Shown here: one piece after another, positions 7,570 through 15,800 of the stretch
Numbering within the stretch: position 1 is the stretch's first letter
Layout: the number at the start of each line of letters is the position of its first letter
NCBI GenBank assembly: GCA_014302835.1
Contig: CP060294.1
Span: forward strand, 744,001-808,000
Origin: Pedobacter sp. PAMC26386
Lineage (GTDB): Bacteria; Bacteroidota; Bacteroidia; Sphingobacteriales; Sphingobacteriaceae
Direction: 5' to 3'
Length of the DNA: 64,000 nucleotides
Position numbers and translations under genes: made by a program
Notes under the pieces: generated by a model
Databases searched by the model: none
The model's input: only the letters and a program-made list of their open reading frames with translations
What the model was told of the DNA's origin: nothing

Positions 7570-7617
7570 CAATTAAATTTGTATCACCTTTCTAAAGGTC
7601 GAGTACAAATTTAATTG
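7570..7617 (+). terminator. Nested inverted repeat downstream of the 313-residue gene
   Basis: CAATTAAATTTGTA (7570-7583) pairs perfectly with TACAAATTTAATTG (7604-7617). The loop holds a second hairpin, ACCTTT-CT-AAAGGT. It ends two bases before the ATG of the broken acetyltransferase, so it could be a terminator for the upstream gene or a structure covering the downstream start. Confidence 0.5.
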
Positions 7618-7619
7618 AT

Positions 7620-8379
7620 ATGATACAGGACGAAACAATTGTGATTAATAACCTGTTCGGATTTTGGACCTTTGCAGGCAATCATTCGAAAACCATTTTA
7701 TCAGCCTCTGATTTTAAAGCGGTTTTTCCTAAGGATTCAGACTGGCCAAAAAGAATATTTGATCTGGGTAATGGAGCTGTGCCAAAAATTGGTTTGTTTA
7801 AAAGAATATCCGCTCAAATAGGTCAGGGTGACTTACCTGATATGCTCACCCTCACTGAATCCATGAGTAGTCATTACAATCAATACTTATCAGAAGCCGG
7901 ATTTACTCCAAAGATGAAACAACTAGGGATGATCATTGACTTATCAAAAGTAGGTTTTATTCCAGTATTAGCAGCTTATTAGTTTAAAACTGTAAGTGAT
8001 GTTGCTGATTGCTGACTTATTTGCTGCTATTGCTTCCCAGTCATTTAAGTACAAGGTTGATAGACAAATCATAAAAGTACTCTCAAATAATGATCGCAGT
8101 ATGAGAATGTTTATCTGTTTTTATAATGATATACCAGCAGCCTGCGGTCTTATCTTTTATGATCAGTATGGATATGCAGGGTTGCATATGATCGGTACAC
8201 TGCCCGAATTCAGAGGGAAGGGACTGGCTCATCAGATGACTATTCATCTGCTCAATGAATGTATAAAGGATAAAAAAATGCGTGTTGTACTTCATGCCTC
8301 TGAGGCAGGGGAACGGGTCTATTTAAAACTTGGTTTTACTCCCTTAAAGCAAATCGTTACTTATTCGTTATTAAACTGA
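7620..8379 (+). pseudogene. GNAT N-acetyltransferase, broken by a stop codon and a 7-bp duplication
   Basis: Two adjacent open frames form one GNAT-like protein of about 250 residues. The first (7620-7982) gives the N-terminal part (NNLFGFWTFAGN, DSDWPKRIFDLG). The second carries the acetyl-CoA site (LPEFRGKGLAHQMT, LKLGFTPLK). The join is damaged twice. An in-frame TAG lies at 7980. Further on, GCTGATT (8004-8010) is nearly duplicated as GCTGACT (8011-8017). Removing one copy restores the reading VSDVADLFAAIASQSFKYKVD. The CoA-binding half could still be translated from 7996 or 7999 but would lack its partner half. Both lesions are seen directly; the intact ancestor is inferred. Confidence 0.8.
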
Positions 8380-8431
8380 CCAGGTGAATAGAACGGAAAG
8401 TGGTATCTTGTACTAAACTAATTTTATACCT

Positions 8432-8791
8432 ATGAATTCAGGAAGTATTCCTTTCCAGAACACAGATTGGGAAAACATCCCAGCAACCCAGCACAATGGA
8501 GAAACAGGTGTTGCTTATTGGAAAACAATAAACTATGATAATCTGAGAATAAGGATTGTTGAGTATTCGAAAAATTATAAAGCAGATCATTGGTGTTCCA
8601 AAGGCCATATCATTTACTGTATTGAAGGTGAAATGATTTCGGAATTGTCGGATGGAAGTCAGCATAAACTAACTAAAGGAATGTCTTACCAGGTTTCAGA
8701 CGAATTGAGCTCTCATCGTACATTTTCTGAACAAGGAGTAAAACTCTTTATTATAGATGGGTTATTTCTGGGACAGAAATCCGAAAAATAA
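8432..8791 (+). CDS. DHCW-motif cupin-fold protein
   Basis: This small single-domain cupin of 119 residues carries YKADHWCSKGHIIYCIEGE, the hallmark of the DHCW-type cupin family found in Bacteroidota and Proteobacteria. The order is a short N-terminal segment (FQNTDWENIPATQHNGETG), the first cupin motif around residues 48-67, then the second half (GMSYQVSDELSSHRTFSEQG) with a His that would complete a metal site. No signal peptide is visible, so it is cytoplasmic. The reaction is not known for this family. It follows the broken GNAT gene in the same direction, 52 bases away, and may have been co-transcribed with it. Confidence 0.75.
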   Translation: MNSGSIPFQNTDWENIPATQHNGETGVAYWKTINYDNLRIRIVEYSKNYKADHWCSKGHIIYCIEGEMISELSDGSQHKLTKGMSYQVSDELSSHRTFSEQGVKLFIIDGLFLGQKSEK

Positions 8792-8805
8792 TCCTTTAAC
8801 TTATT

Positions 8806-10117
8806 CTACAGCCTGTCAATGGCCTCTTCATTCCCTAGTTTTCTGGTCGGTTTTTTAATTTTTGATTGGCCAAAATTATAGGTGAACCCAATACTTGCCC
8901 TTCTGCTATCAAAGTACCTGTTTCTTTGTGAACAGTAAACTCCAAAGTCCTGTGCCGTGTAGTAGTTGTTTCTCTTCAGAATTTCTTCAGCTCCAATTCG
9001 AACCTGTCCCTTGTTTTTAAGGACACTAATGAGCAAGCCGGCATTTATATTTCCATTACTCCCATTATAGGTCAGCTCAGTTTTTTTTATGGATCGAAAA
9101 TAGCCGTCAATTTCAAAAGTGACATTTGGCGATATTTTGAAAGTCTGGTTAGATTGTATCGCAAACCAGGTTCCACTTAAGTTGAATGGCTGATTGAGTA
9201 CTTGTCCTGTTGCACTGGACCACCCCAATACCGTTCCGCTATTTTGAGTACTCCACCACTTAGAAATTTGTAATGGATAAGAAATGCCCACTGTAAAGTC
9301 TGTTGACTGATCAAGATTTTGCAAGGCAGTGTAAGTGATTTTATTTTTAAAATCCTGTCGGATAGGATACTGTGCCAGCATTCCCTTACTGGAGATATAG
9401 TTAAAAAGAATATTGAGTTTCCTGATTCTTGTTGTTAATGAGAAGATGTTATCATATTGTGGCTTAAGTAATGGATTGCCTTCAAATATAGTATACTGAT
9501 TGATATATAAAGTATAAGGGACCAGTTGATCATAAGGAACTCTGTTAATTGTTCTTTTATAAGAAAATGATACCTCATGCATATCATTAAAATTATGCTG
9601 ATACAGGAGAGTAGGAAATAACTTGAAATAGTTTTGTGTAAAATAGGCGATGTTCTTAACCTGGGTGTATTCGGTCCGTAAACCCACTTGTAGTTTATCT
9701 TTTTTCCAGTCTTTAGTCAGAATTGCATAACCAGCTGTAATAGATTCTGATAGATGATTATTACTTGATTGATCAGGTTGTTTGATTAGTTGACCCACTG
9801 CTTCTTTTTCAAAATCTATCAATTGTTTTGAATCTGTATGCAGGTACTTTAGTCCGGTTTCTAACTTCCACTGTTTTTTGAAAGAATGACTGTAGTCTAG
9901 TACCCGTAGTGATCATCATATAAACAGTCTTGACGATAAATTCCATGGCTGGCTCTTGGCATCTTAGGCGTATCAATTGTGTTGTGGTGGGGCTTTTGGC
10001 ACGATATTTTATTAAATGGATACTTCGAATTTTTAAGGATAAGAAGGAGACCAGACGGCTAATGGTTGGAGACATACGCCGGGATGTAAAGATTTTAAAC
10101 AGCACAGATATCTCCAA
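8806..10117 (-). pseudogene. Outer-membrane beta-barrel protein (TonB-receptor-like), 5'-truncated and frameshifted
   Basis: The frame 8806-9911 encodes the C-terminal half of a TonB-receptor-like barrel: LDYSHSFKKQWKLETGLKYL, VGLRTEYTQV, FKLFPTLLYQHNF, VSFSYKRTINRVPYDQLVPY, FEGNPLLKPQYDN, and a final aromatic strand ASIGFTYNFGQ. Upstream the coding continues in other frames. HGIYRQDCLYDDHYGY is readable in a second frame up to a TAG at 9897-9899, and SPTTTQLIR in a third. The plug, signal peptide and first strands are missing. A full-length relative would be about 750-800 residues. It is a decaying gene, not a functional receptor. Its 3' end converges on the DHCW cupin gene 14 bases away. 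Confidence 0.75.
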
Positions 10118-10233
10118 ACCTGAGTCTCAATATAATGCCTGCGAGCTCAATTTGTTAATTAAAAATTTGGCAGATACAGAAATAACAGAAAAAATGACTG
10201 TAACTATTCGTTTTAGGCTATAAACAAGTATAG

Positions 10234-10671
10234 AAGACGCCTTTTAATTATCCTTATAAAGTAGTAAACTCTGGTTTTCCTCCTTGTGCTGTGCTTCATT
10301 TTGAAAGTCCGGGAACGACAAGTACAACCACAACAATTACCACTTGTGATAAGATTAACGAAACGTATACGTAACACATACTCGTCGGCGGTATAAGGAG
10401 AGAAAGAATACTGGATTTTTAACAGATACTACTGAGAATTACTCAAAGCTGAAACTGCATTGAAAAGACGGCCTTGTTAATGCAGATAAGGTAACTAAAA
10501 TCTACAATGAGAAGGCTTTACAAAGGGGCGCGGACAACAAAAGATAGCTGTTTTATGATCTGGAAAAATGAGACACATTGGTGTCTGGTAAGTATTAGCG
10601 GTAGTCGTGAGCGATATGCTGCGATTGCATTTAATGCAAATGGAAGTTTAAAGACGTTTAAACACTATTAG
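10234..10671 (+). pseudogene. Remnant of a plus-strand gene, several lesions
   Basis: Pieces of sensible coding appear in alternating frames. SGFPPCAVLHFESPG is in one frame, ending at TAA 10372. KERKNTGFLTDTTENYSKLK and KDGLVNADKVTKIYNEKAL are in the next, interrupted by TGA at 10461 and ended at 10545. A last piece, SCFMIWKNETHWCLVSI, continues to NANGSLKTFKHY and a TAG at 10669. The pieces join end to end with single frameshifts, which suggests one degraded gene rather than noise. The family is unknown. The rest of 10118-10748 holds nothing else I can support. Confidence 0.4.
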
Positions 10672-10748
10672 ATATTTAACTAATGGCGGAGATGATAAAT
10701 CTTCTCCTTTGCCATTTTAGTTATTGCAGAACTAAATATCTCTTTTTA

Positions 10749-11024
10749 TTATTGTTTGTTAACAAAGATACCTCTGAAGGCAGACCAGCACGCATTCTTA
10801 ATGTCTATAGGAAGTGCATCTTTTACGTAAAACTGAATACCATTTTCGTCGTAGAAATAACGGAAATAATTACCAAGTCTGTCTGGTTTTTCACCTGTAT
10901 GAATATTTTCGCGATTAACCAACCAGCGAGAGTAAGTTACCTCTACGCCATCCAGAGCATCTTCAAGGTCCTTAATTTTGCCAGAGTTTTTGTCGCTATT
11001 AATCAAATCACTATAGTCTTTCAT
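10749..11024 (-). CDS. Small protein of unknown function, 91 residues
   Basis: Not recognised. It begins MKDYSDLINSDKNSGKIKDL, is acidic in its N-terminal half, then carries conserved-looking aromatics (YSRWLVNREN, GNYFRYFYDENGIQFYV) and ends WSAFRGIFVNKQ. No signal peptide or membrane helix is visible. It is divergent from the UbiB gene and borders the decayed region on its other side. A 125-residue frame lies antisense to it, but that one is rich in Phe/Ile/Lys, looks like a shadow, and lacks any visible promoter. I prefer the minus-strand frame because its composition is that of a folded soluble protein. Confidence 0.6.
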   Translation of the reverse strand: MKDYSDLINSDKNSGKIKDLEDALDGVEVTYSRWLVNRENIHTGEKPDRLGNYFRYFYDENGIQFYVKDALPIDIKNACWSAFRGIFVNKQ

Positions 11025-11236
11025 ATCAAATATTCATTTAATTGGCAAAGATACGGATAATAAAAGGGTTAAGAGATTATTCATTGGATTACGCGTTATC
11101 CGGCTAGAGGTAGTAGATAGCCGTCCGGATTCATTACCTTGTTTCAATGCACTGGATAATGCCAATATCTAGAATCGTTTATTCTGGCATAGATTTTTCT
11201 TGATCTTTACTCTCTAGCTTGTTAAATCAATAAAAC

Positions 11237-12898
11237 ATGATGCTGAATCAGAAAAGAAAACTCAAAAGAACCGTTTCGTTGGTCAGAATATTTGTAAAAT
11301 ACGGATTTGAGGAATTATTAATCAGGAGCAATATCGGAAGTTTACTGCCCTTAGATTATAATAATGATGAAGCAACAGAAGCACAATCCTCTCTCTCTGT
11401 TTATGAACGTATCAGGATGGCACTTGAAGATCTGGGACCTACTTACGTGAAATTCGGACAGGCATTTAGCAACCGGGAAGATCTTTTGCCAAAAGAGATG
11501 GTCATTGAGCTTCAAAAATTACAGGATAAAGTAGAAGTTGAGGTTTTGGATGTAAAAGAGCGGATTGAAGCTGAATTGGGGTTTGATCCTGATGACTATT
11601 TTGAAAGTATTGATCCGGATCCTTTTGCCTCAGCTTCTATAGCACAAGTTTATAAAGCAAGATTGAAAAATGGATTGCCTGTTGTACTGAAAATTAAACG
11701 TTCCGGAATACGGGAGGTCATTGCTTCAGATATGCTGATCATGAAAGATGTAGCAAGGCTTCTGACTAATTATGGTGAATTATTCCGGAAGATAAACTTG
11801 AACGAGGTACTGGAAGCATTTGAAAAATCTATTTTTCAAGAACTTTCCTTTTTCAATGAACTAGCTAATATTGAACGTTTTTCCAGAAATTTTAAAGGAG
11901 TTGAATCTATTTATCTTGCCAGGGTTTATCCGGAATTTTGTAACGATAATATACTCTGCATGGAATTTGTGGATGGTGTCAAAATAACAGATAAAGAATC
12001 TATTATTTCTTTTGGATTGGATCCGGAAACAATTGCATCCCGAGGTCTGGATCTTTACCTGGTGCAGGTGCTGGAGCATGGGTTTTTTCACGCAGACCCG
12101 CATCCCGGAAATCTTTTGGTTCTAAAAAGTGGTAAAGTTGCTTTTATTGATTTTGGTTCGACGTGTAGTATTGTTCCAAAAGAGAAGGAGCTACTGGAAG
12201 ATTTTATCTCGCACTTTATTGAACAAGATGCCAGAAGGCTGATCTCGACTATAAAAAAAATGGCAATCCGTTTCAATATTAATGATGAAAAGAAATTAGA
12301 AAAAGATATTTATCATTTTTTTGATTTGCTGAATAGTACCTCGCTACAAGAAATTGATGTAAAAGAAGTACTAAGTAGGTTTTCTGCCATTTTGAACGAA
12401 AATGAAATATTGATGCCCGATCATCTTTACCTATTGGTTAGGGGGATTGTTTTGATTGAAGGTATCGGAAGAGCACTGATCCCGGATCTTAATATTATTG
12501 AAAGCCTGAAACCATATATCTTAAAAATTGCACTTCGCAAACTTAGTCCTGAAAACCTGAAAATTAGTGGGATGAAATTATTAAGAACGCTGACCGATGC
12601 TTTGAAAACAATGCCTGATGAATTGCAGTCTGTTCTCAGCAAGCTGAATGGAGGAGAGTTGAAGATTATACAGGAAATAGAGGGTTTATCCCTGATCAAA
12701 AAGATGTTAAACCGATTCATAAACAGGCTGGTATTTGCGATTATACTCTCTGGATTATTTATAGGTTCAGCCATATTGGTATTAGCAGATAAGCCACCTA
12801 AATTTAATGGAATACCTACGTTAGCAGTATTTGGTTTTCTGATAAGTCTTGTTTTTGGGATTTCACTATTGATTTCCTGGATGTCTAAGAATAAATAG
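11237..12898 (+). CDS. ABC1/UbiB-family atypical kinase
   Basis: This 553-residue UbiB-like protein has the family-specific motif LGPTYVKFGQAFSNR (KxGQ at 72-75), the Ala/Ser-rich loop ASASIAQVYK that replaces the glycine loop (131-140), the ATP-binding lysine K152, the catalytic segment FFHADPHPGN (D287, N292) and FIDFG (D305). Two transmembrane helices close the protein (about 500-520 and 528-548), as in UbiB. Members bind ATP and support isoprenoid quinone synthesis or membrane lipid traffic at the inner membrane. In Bacteroidota the pathway would be menaquinone rather than ubiquinone, so the exact role is open. It stands alone, with tRNA-Arg convergent on it. Confidence 0.88.
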   Translation: MMLNQKRKLKRTVSLVRIFVKYGFEELLIRSNIGSLLPLDYNNDEATEAQSSLSVYERIRMALEDLGPTYVKFGQAFSNREDLLPKEMVIELQKLQDKVEVEVLDVKERIEAELGFDPDDYFESIDPDPFASASIAQVYKARLKNGLPVVLKIKRSGIREVIASDMLIMKDVARLLTNYGELFRKINLNEVLEAFEKSIFQELSFFNELANIERFSRNFKGVESIYLARVYPEFCNDNILCMEFVDGVKITDKESIISFGLDPETIASRGLDLYLVQVLEHGFFHADPHPGNLLVLKSGKVAFIDFGSTCSIVPKEKELLEDFISHFIEQDARRLISTIKKMAIRFNINDEKKLEKDIYHFFDLLNSTSLQEIDVKEVLSRFSAILNENEILMPDHLYLLVRGIVLIEGIGRALIPDLNIIESLKPYILKIALRKLSPENLKISGMKLLRTLTDALKTMPDELQSVLSKLNGGELKIIQEIEGLSLIKKMLNRFINRLVFAIILSGLFIGSAILVLADKPPKFNGIPTLAVFGFLISLVFGISLLISWMSKNK

Positions 12899-12911
12899 GA
12901 AATGCCTGATC

Positions 12912-12945
12912 AAAAAAAAGCTCCTAACAGTTAAGTTAAGAGCTT
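12912..12945 (-). terminator. Terminator of tRNA-Arg
   Basis: On the minus strand, AAGCTCTTAAC pairs with GTTAGGAGCTT (one wobble) around a 6-nt loop and is followed by eight T. It lies 7 bases past the tRNA 3' end. It also ends the UbiB gene region on the other strand. Confidence 0.85.
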
Positions 12946-12951
12946 CTAATG

Positions 12952-13025
12952 TACACCCAATAGGATTCGAACCTATGACCTACGGTTTAGAAAACCGTTG
13001 CTCTATCCAGCTGAGCTATGGATGC
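12952..13025 (-). tRNA. tRNA-Arg (anticodon UCU)
   Basis: The minus strand folds as a standard cloverleaf. The acceptor stem is GCATCCA with TGGGTGT plus discriminator A. The D arm is GCTCAGCTGGATAGAGC. The anticodon arm is ACGGT-TTTCTAA-ACCGT with anticodon TCT. The T arm is ATAGGTTCGAATCCTAT. CCA is not encoded. It has its own promoter and terminator. Confidence 0.95.
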
Positions 13026-13045
13026 GTTTTTCCTTGTTGGAGCGA

Positions 13046-13077
13046 CAAAGGTAGGATTAAAGTACTTTAAACGCAAA
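13046..13077 (-). promoter_or_regulatory. Promoter of tRNA-Arg
   Basis: TTTG (13074-13077) and TACCTTTG (13046-13053) lie 20 bases apart on the minus strand, a full match to the Bacteroidota promoter. It sits 21 bases upstream of the mature tRNA 5' end. Confidence 0.7.
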
Positions 13078-13100
13078 TCTATTTTGAAATAAATCTAAAA

Positions 13101-14483
13101 TCAATTGGATTTAAGGAGGTCAATTCTTTGCTGGGGATGCGATTCCGCATAGGAAAGAACCATATTTAGAATATAATCATTTGATGTATAAGGAACTATA
13201 CAGGACTTTAAACTTTCATGATTAGTGACATCAGCATAAAAAGAAATATAACCCATGCCATAAAATCTACCTTCTTCGACCCATAAACAGCTCTGTTCAT
13301 CATCATTTCTTCCCAAATCTATCAGTACAAAAGAAGGAAGAGCTGACTTTAAATGCATGATTGCCTCACTTACCCGGTTATTATAATCAGCAGAATCCTC
13401 TAAACCAAGACAAGCACCTTTGCATTTACCTTGTTCATGCGCAGTACAGGCTGACCTGTTTTTTTGGATAAAACATAGTTTTTCGCATAAAGTATGTGCT
13501 GTGATCATGCCCTTTAACATGCTTTGTCCGGAAAGTAAGCTATTGAATGTATATAAAGCATTGCTGTTCTTTTTATACTTATCTATGCCCAGACGGATAT
13601 AGCCATTCTGATCTTCAAAACTATATAGTGCATATTTCTGCTCAAAACGTTTTAAAGCCTTGTTTTTTTCTGGCCAGTGTTTCTGTATTTCCGAAGCTTC
13701 AAGGATCAGCGCCATCAATTCAGTACCACAAATAGTAAAATCTACTTCAAAGATATTTTTAAGAAAATCCTGTCTTTGCTGATTGATATTGTTTCCCGAA
13801 AAATGAGCGCAGACTCGTTTTTTGATATTAACAGCTTTACCAATATAGATGATTTTTCCTTTTTGATCTTTAAAATAATATACACCGGGATTAGCGGGTA
13901 GGATATCTATACTACTTTTGGATAGATTTGGTGGTAATACCTGTTCTTTGGAACTTTTAAGTAGAGAGAGTGGAATTACACCCTGAATATCTTTTTCCAG
14001 CAGTAAGGTCAGCAATAGTGCAGTGGCCGCAGCATCTCCTCCGGCCCGGTGACGATCATTTAAAGGGATATGAAGGGCTGTGCAGAGTTTTCCAAGGCTA
14101 TAGGAACTAAGTCCGGGGATAATTTTTCTGCTCATTCTGACCGTGCATAGCTTTTTTGACTGCAATACAAATCCCGATTGAGCAAGCTGATGCCGCACAA
14201 AAGAAAAGTCGAAATTGACATTGTGCGCCACAAAAATCTTATCATTTAACAGCTCATAAATTTGAGCAGCGACTTCTTCAAATCGGGGGGCATCTCTAAC
14301 CATTTCATTGCTGATACCGGTTAAGGATTGTATATAAATGGGGATATCTTGCTGGGGATTAATCAGTGTTTCAAAATTCTTGATAACTTTATTACCATCA
14401 TGAATAAGAATAGAGATTTCTGTAATCCCATTTCCCGAAGCAAAACCACCGGTAGTTTCAATATCGACTACTGCATATAACAT
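13101..14483 (-). CDS. DEDDh exonuclease fused to a UvrC-type GIY-YIG nuclease
   Basis: Residues 1-165 are a DnaQ-like 3'-5' exonuclease with D7 and E9 (VDIETTG), D92 (HNVNFDF) and the closing DRHRAGGDA (H145, D150). Residues about 197-232 are a GIY-YIG module (NPGVYYFKDQKGKIIYIGKA), like the N-terminal nuclease of UvrC or Cho. The last 150 residues include a Cys-rich patch (CEKLCFIQKNRSACTAHEQG) seen in UvrC-like proteins. This architecture is known from several bacterial phyla and is thought to act in DNA repair or proofreading outside the replicase. Its ATG overlaps the OsmC stop codon by one base (TGATG), so the two are likely translationally coupled. Confidence 0.88.
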   Translation of the reverse strand: MLYAVVDIETTGGFASGNGITEISILIHDGNKVIKNFETLINPQQDIPIYIQSLTGISNEMVRDAPRFEEVAAQIYELLNDKIFVAHNVNFDFSFVRHQLAQSGFVLQSKKLCTVRMSRKIIPGLSSYSLGKLCTALHIPLNDRHRAGGDAAATALLLTLLLEKDIQGVIPLSLLKSSKEQVLPPNLSKSSIDILPANPGVYYFKDQKGKIIYIGKAVNIKKRVCAHFSGNNINQQRQDFLKNIFEVDFTICGTELMALILEASEIQKHWPEKNKALKRFEQKYALYSFEDQNGYIRLGIDKYKKNSNALYTFNSLLSGQSMLKGMITAHTLCEKLCFIQKNRSACTAHEQGKCKGACLGLEDSADYNNRVSEAIMHLKSALPSFVLIDLGRNDDEQSCLWVEEGRFYGMGYISFYADVTNHESLKSCIVPYTSNDYILNMVLSYAESHPQQRIDLLKSN

Positions 14484-14890
14484 CAGGCAATAGTAGTTTC
14501 TATTTGTATAGGATTACTTAGTATCTTGTGAATAGGGCATTTATCTGCAATTTGCATCAACCGGCTTAATTCTGCTTCGGATAAATCTCCGCCAAACTCA
14601 ATTTTACGCGTAATTTTTGTTGTTGTTCCCATTTCTTCTTCATTACATATAGCCAAATGGATTTTTATGGTCTCTAAAGCCATGTTCTTTCTATCTGCAT
14701 ACATTCTGATTGTGATTGCCGTACAGCTCCCTAAACTGGCTAAAAGCAATGCGCCAGGATTCATCCCTTCATCACTTCCACCAACATCAGCAGGCTCATC
14801 CGCATAAATGAAGTGTCCGCCTGCATAAACTTTAGTCAGGTAATGTGAACGGCCCAATTCTGTAATTGCGGTGATTTGTTTCTTATCCAT
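14483..14890 (-). CDS. OsmC/Ohr-family protein
   Basis: This 135-residue member of the OsmC superfamily has DEGMNPGALLLASLGSCTAIT, which contains the first catalytic Cys. DKCPIHKILSNPI contains the second. Such proteins reduce organic hydroperoxides through a Cys pair, working as cytoplasmic dimers. Length and both cysteines are normal. It is the first gene of a two-gene minus-strand unit with the exonuclease/GIY-YIG gene and is divergent from the thioesterase, 44 bases away, so the two promoters must overlap. Confidence 0.9.
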   Translation of the reverse strand: MDKKQITAITELGRSHYLTKVYAGGHFIYADEPADVGGSDEGMNPGALLLASLGSCTAITIRMYADRKNMALETIKIHLAICNEEEMGTTTKITRKIEFGGDLSEAELSRLMQIADKCPIHKILSNPIQIETTIA

Positions 14891-14934
14891 AAGGTCGTTT
14901 TATTTGCTAGATTTAAAATTAGAAAAATTCATTC

Positions 14935-15375
14935 ATGGAACAATCAGAAATACACGAGCGATTGCTTTTTTTACAATCTTTTACAGGAAAACAACTTTCA
15001 GGTTCACCATCTAACTATATGAACTGGTTAAAACCAACCGTTCTAAATGCTGAAGCTGGTGCACTTACATTCAGTTATATTGTTAGAAATGAAATGACAA
15101 ACCCTTACGGAATTTTACACGGAGGTGTAACAGCAGGAATTATTGATGATCTGATTGGAGCTACAGTTTATACTTTGGGATTGAATGATGCATTTACTAC
15201 AGTGAATAACTCTATTGACTATTTTTCTCCGGCCAAAGAAGGGGATCTGATTCTGGCTAAAACTTCAATTATCAAACGAGGTCGGAAAATCATCAATTTA
15301 CAATGTGAAGTATTCCTACCCAAAAAGGATAGGTTAATTGCTAGGGGATATTCTAATATGCTGAATGTTAGTTAG
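14935..15375 (+). CDS. PaaI-type hotdog-fold thioesterase
   Basis: The hotdog helix motif is present as NPYGILHGGVTAGIIDDLIG, with the catalytic Asp in GIIDD. NSIDYFSPAKEGDLILAKTS and ARGYSNMLNV complete the fold. The length of 146 residues is normal for the PaaI family, whose members hydrolyse acyl- or phenylacetyl-CoA thioesters as tetramers in the cytoplasm. The precise acyl-CoA is not predictable from sequence. No pathway genes are next to it. Confidence 0.85.
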   Translation: MEQSEIHERLLFLQSFTGKQLSGSPSNYMNWLKPTVLNAEAGALTFSYIVRNEMTNPYGILHGGVTAGIIDDLIGATVYTLGLNDAFTTVNNSIDYFSPAKEGDLILAKTSIIKRGRKIINLQCEVFLPKKDRLIARGYSNMLNVS

Positions 15376-15459
15376 AAACTTAACAAAAAAATGTTGTCAA
15401 CTTAAAATTAGTTAAACATTTCATACCCATATTTGTTATGATTGATGAACTAACCAGGT

Positions 15460-15705
15460 ATGACTATGTTAAGTAATTATCTCAACTTCCAGTTTGATGT
15501 ACAGGGTAAACCTGTCAATGGTTTCTGTATGAGAATTCAGGATGATTTTCATGAAACCTATGCCGTAATAGTGGATGGTTATCATTCATTTTGTATCTGG
15601 CTTGATCAGCCTTCTTCTACCTGGCGGTCATCGAAATATACAAATGTAGAACCAGGAGTACTGGAGAAAATTATCAGTCATTTAGATATTCATAAATTAG
15701 CTTAG
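15460..15705 (+). CDS. Small conserved protein of unknown function, 81 residues
   Basis: Not assigned to a named family. The chain (FQFDVQGKPVNGFCMRIQ, DDFHETYAVIVDGYHSFCIW, LDQPSSTWRSSKYTNVEPG) looks like a small beta-rich cytoplasmic domain with a C-terminal helix (VLEKIISHLDIHKL). There are two in-frame ATGs, two codons apart; either could be used. It follows the thioesterase by 84 bases and may be expressed independently. Confidence 0.65.
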   Translation: MTMLSNYLNFQFDVQGKPVNGFCMRIQDDFHETYAVIVDGYHSFCIWLDQPSSTWRSSKYTNVEPGVLEKIISHLDIHKLA

Positions 15706-15718
15706 GCTAAATCATCAT

Positions 15719-15786
15719 AAAAAGGCCCCCAAATAGTGCCTAACTTTTTTTTGGCAGTGTAATTAATCAGAAGGGACCTTTTTTGT
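15719..15786. terminator. Hairpin between convergent genes
   Basis: AAAAAGG-CCC pairs with GGG-CCTTTTTT around a long loop that itself holds a TGCC/GGCA stem. It lies between the 81-residue gene and the end of the SpmA/SpmB-like gene and could serve both. Confidence 0.4.
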
Positions 15787-15800
15787 AGCATCAGGAATTG

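Noticed and set aside
9930..10223. A 97-codon plus-strand frame
   Set aside because: It lies antisense to the remains of the barrel gene, whose protein motifs are readable on the minus strand.
10683..11060. A 125-codon plus-strand frame
   Set aside because: It is antisense to the more protein-like 91-residue minus-strand frame, has skewed composition and no promoter match.
13420..13901. Three plus-strand frames within the exonuclease gene
   Set aside because: They are antisense to a gene with clear catalytic motifs throughout.
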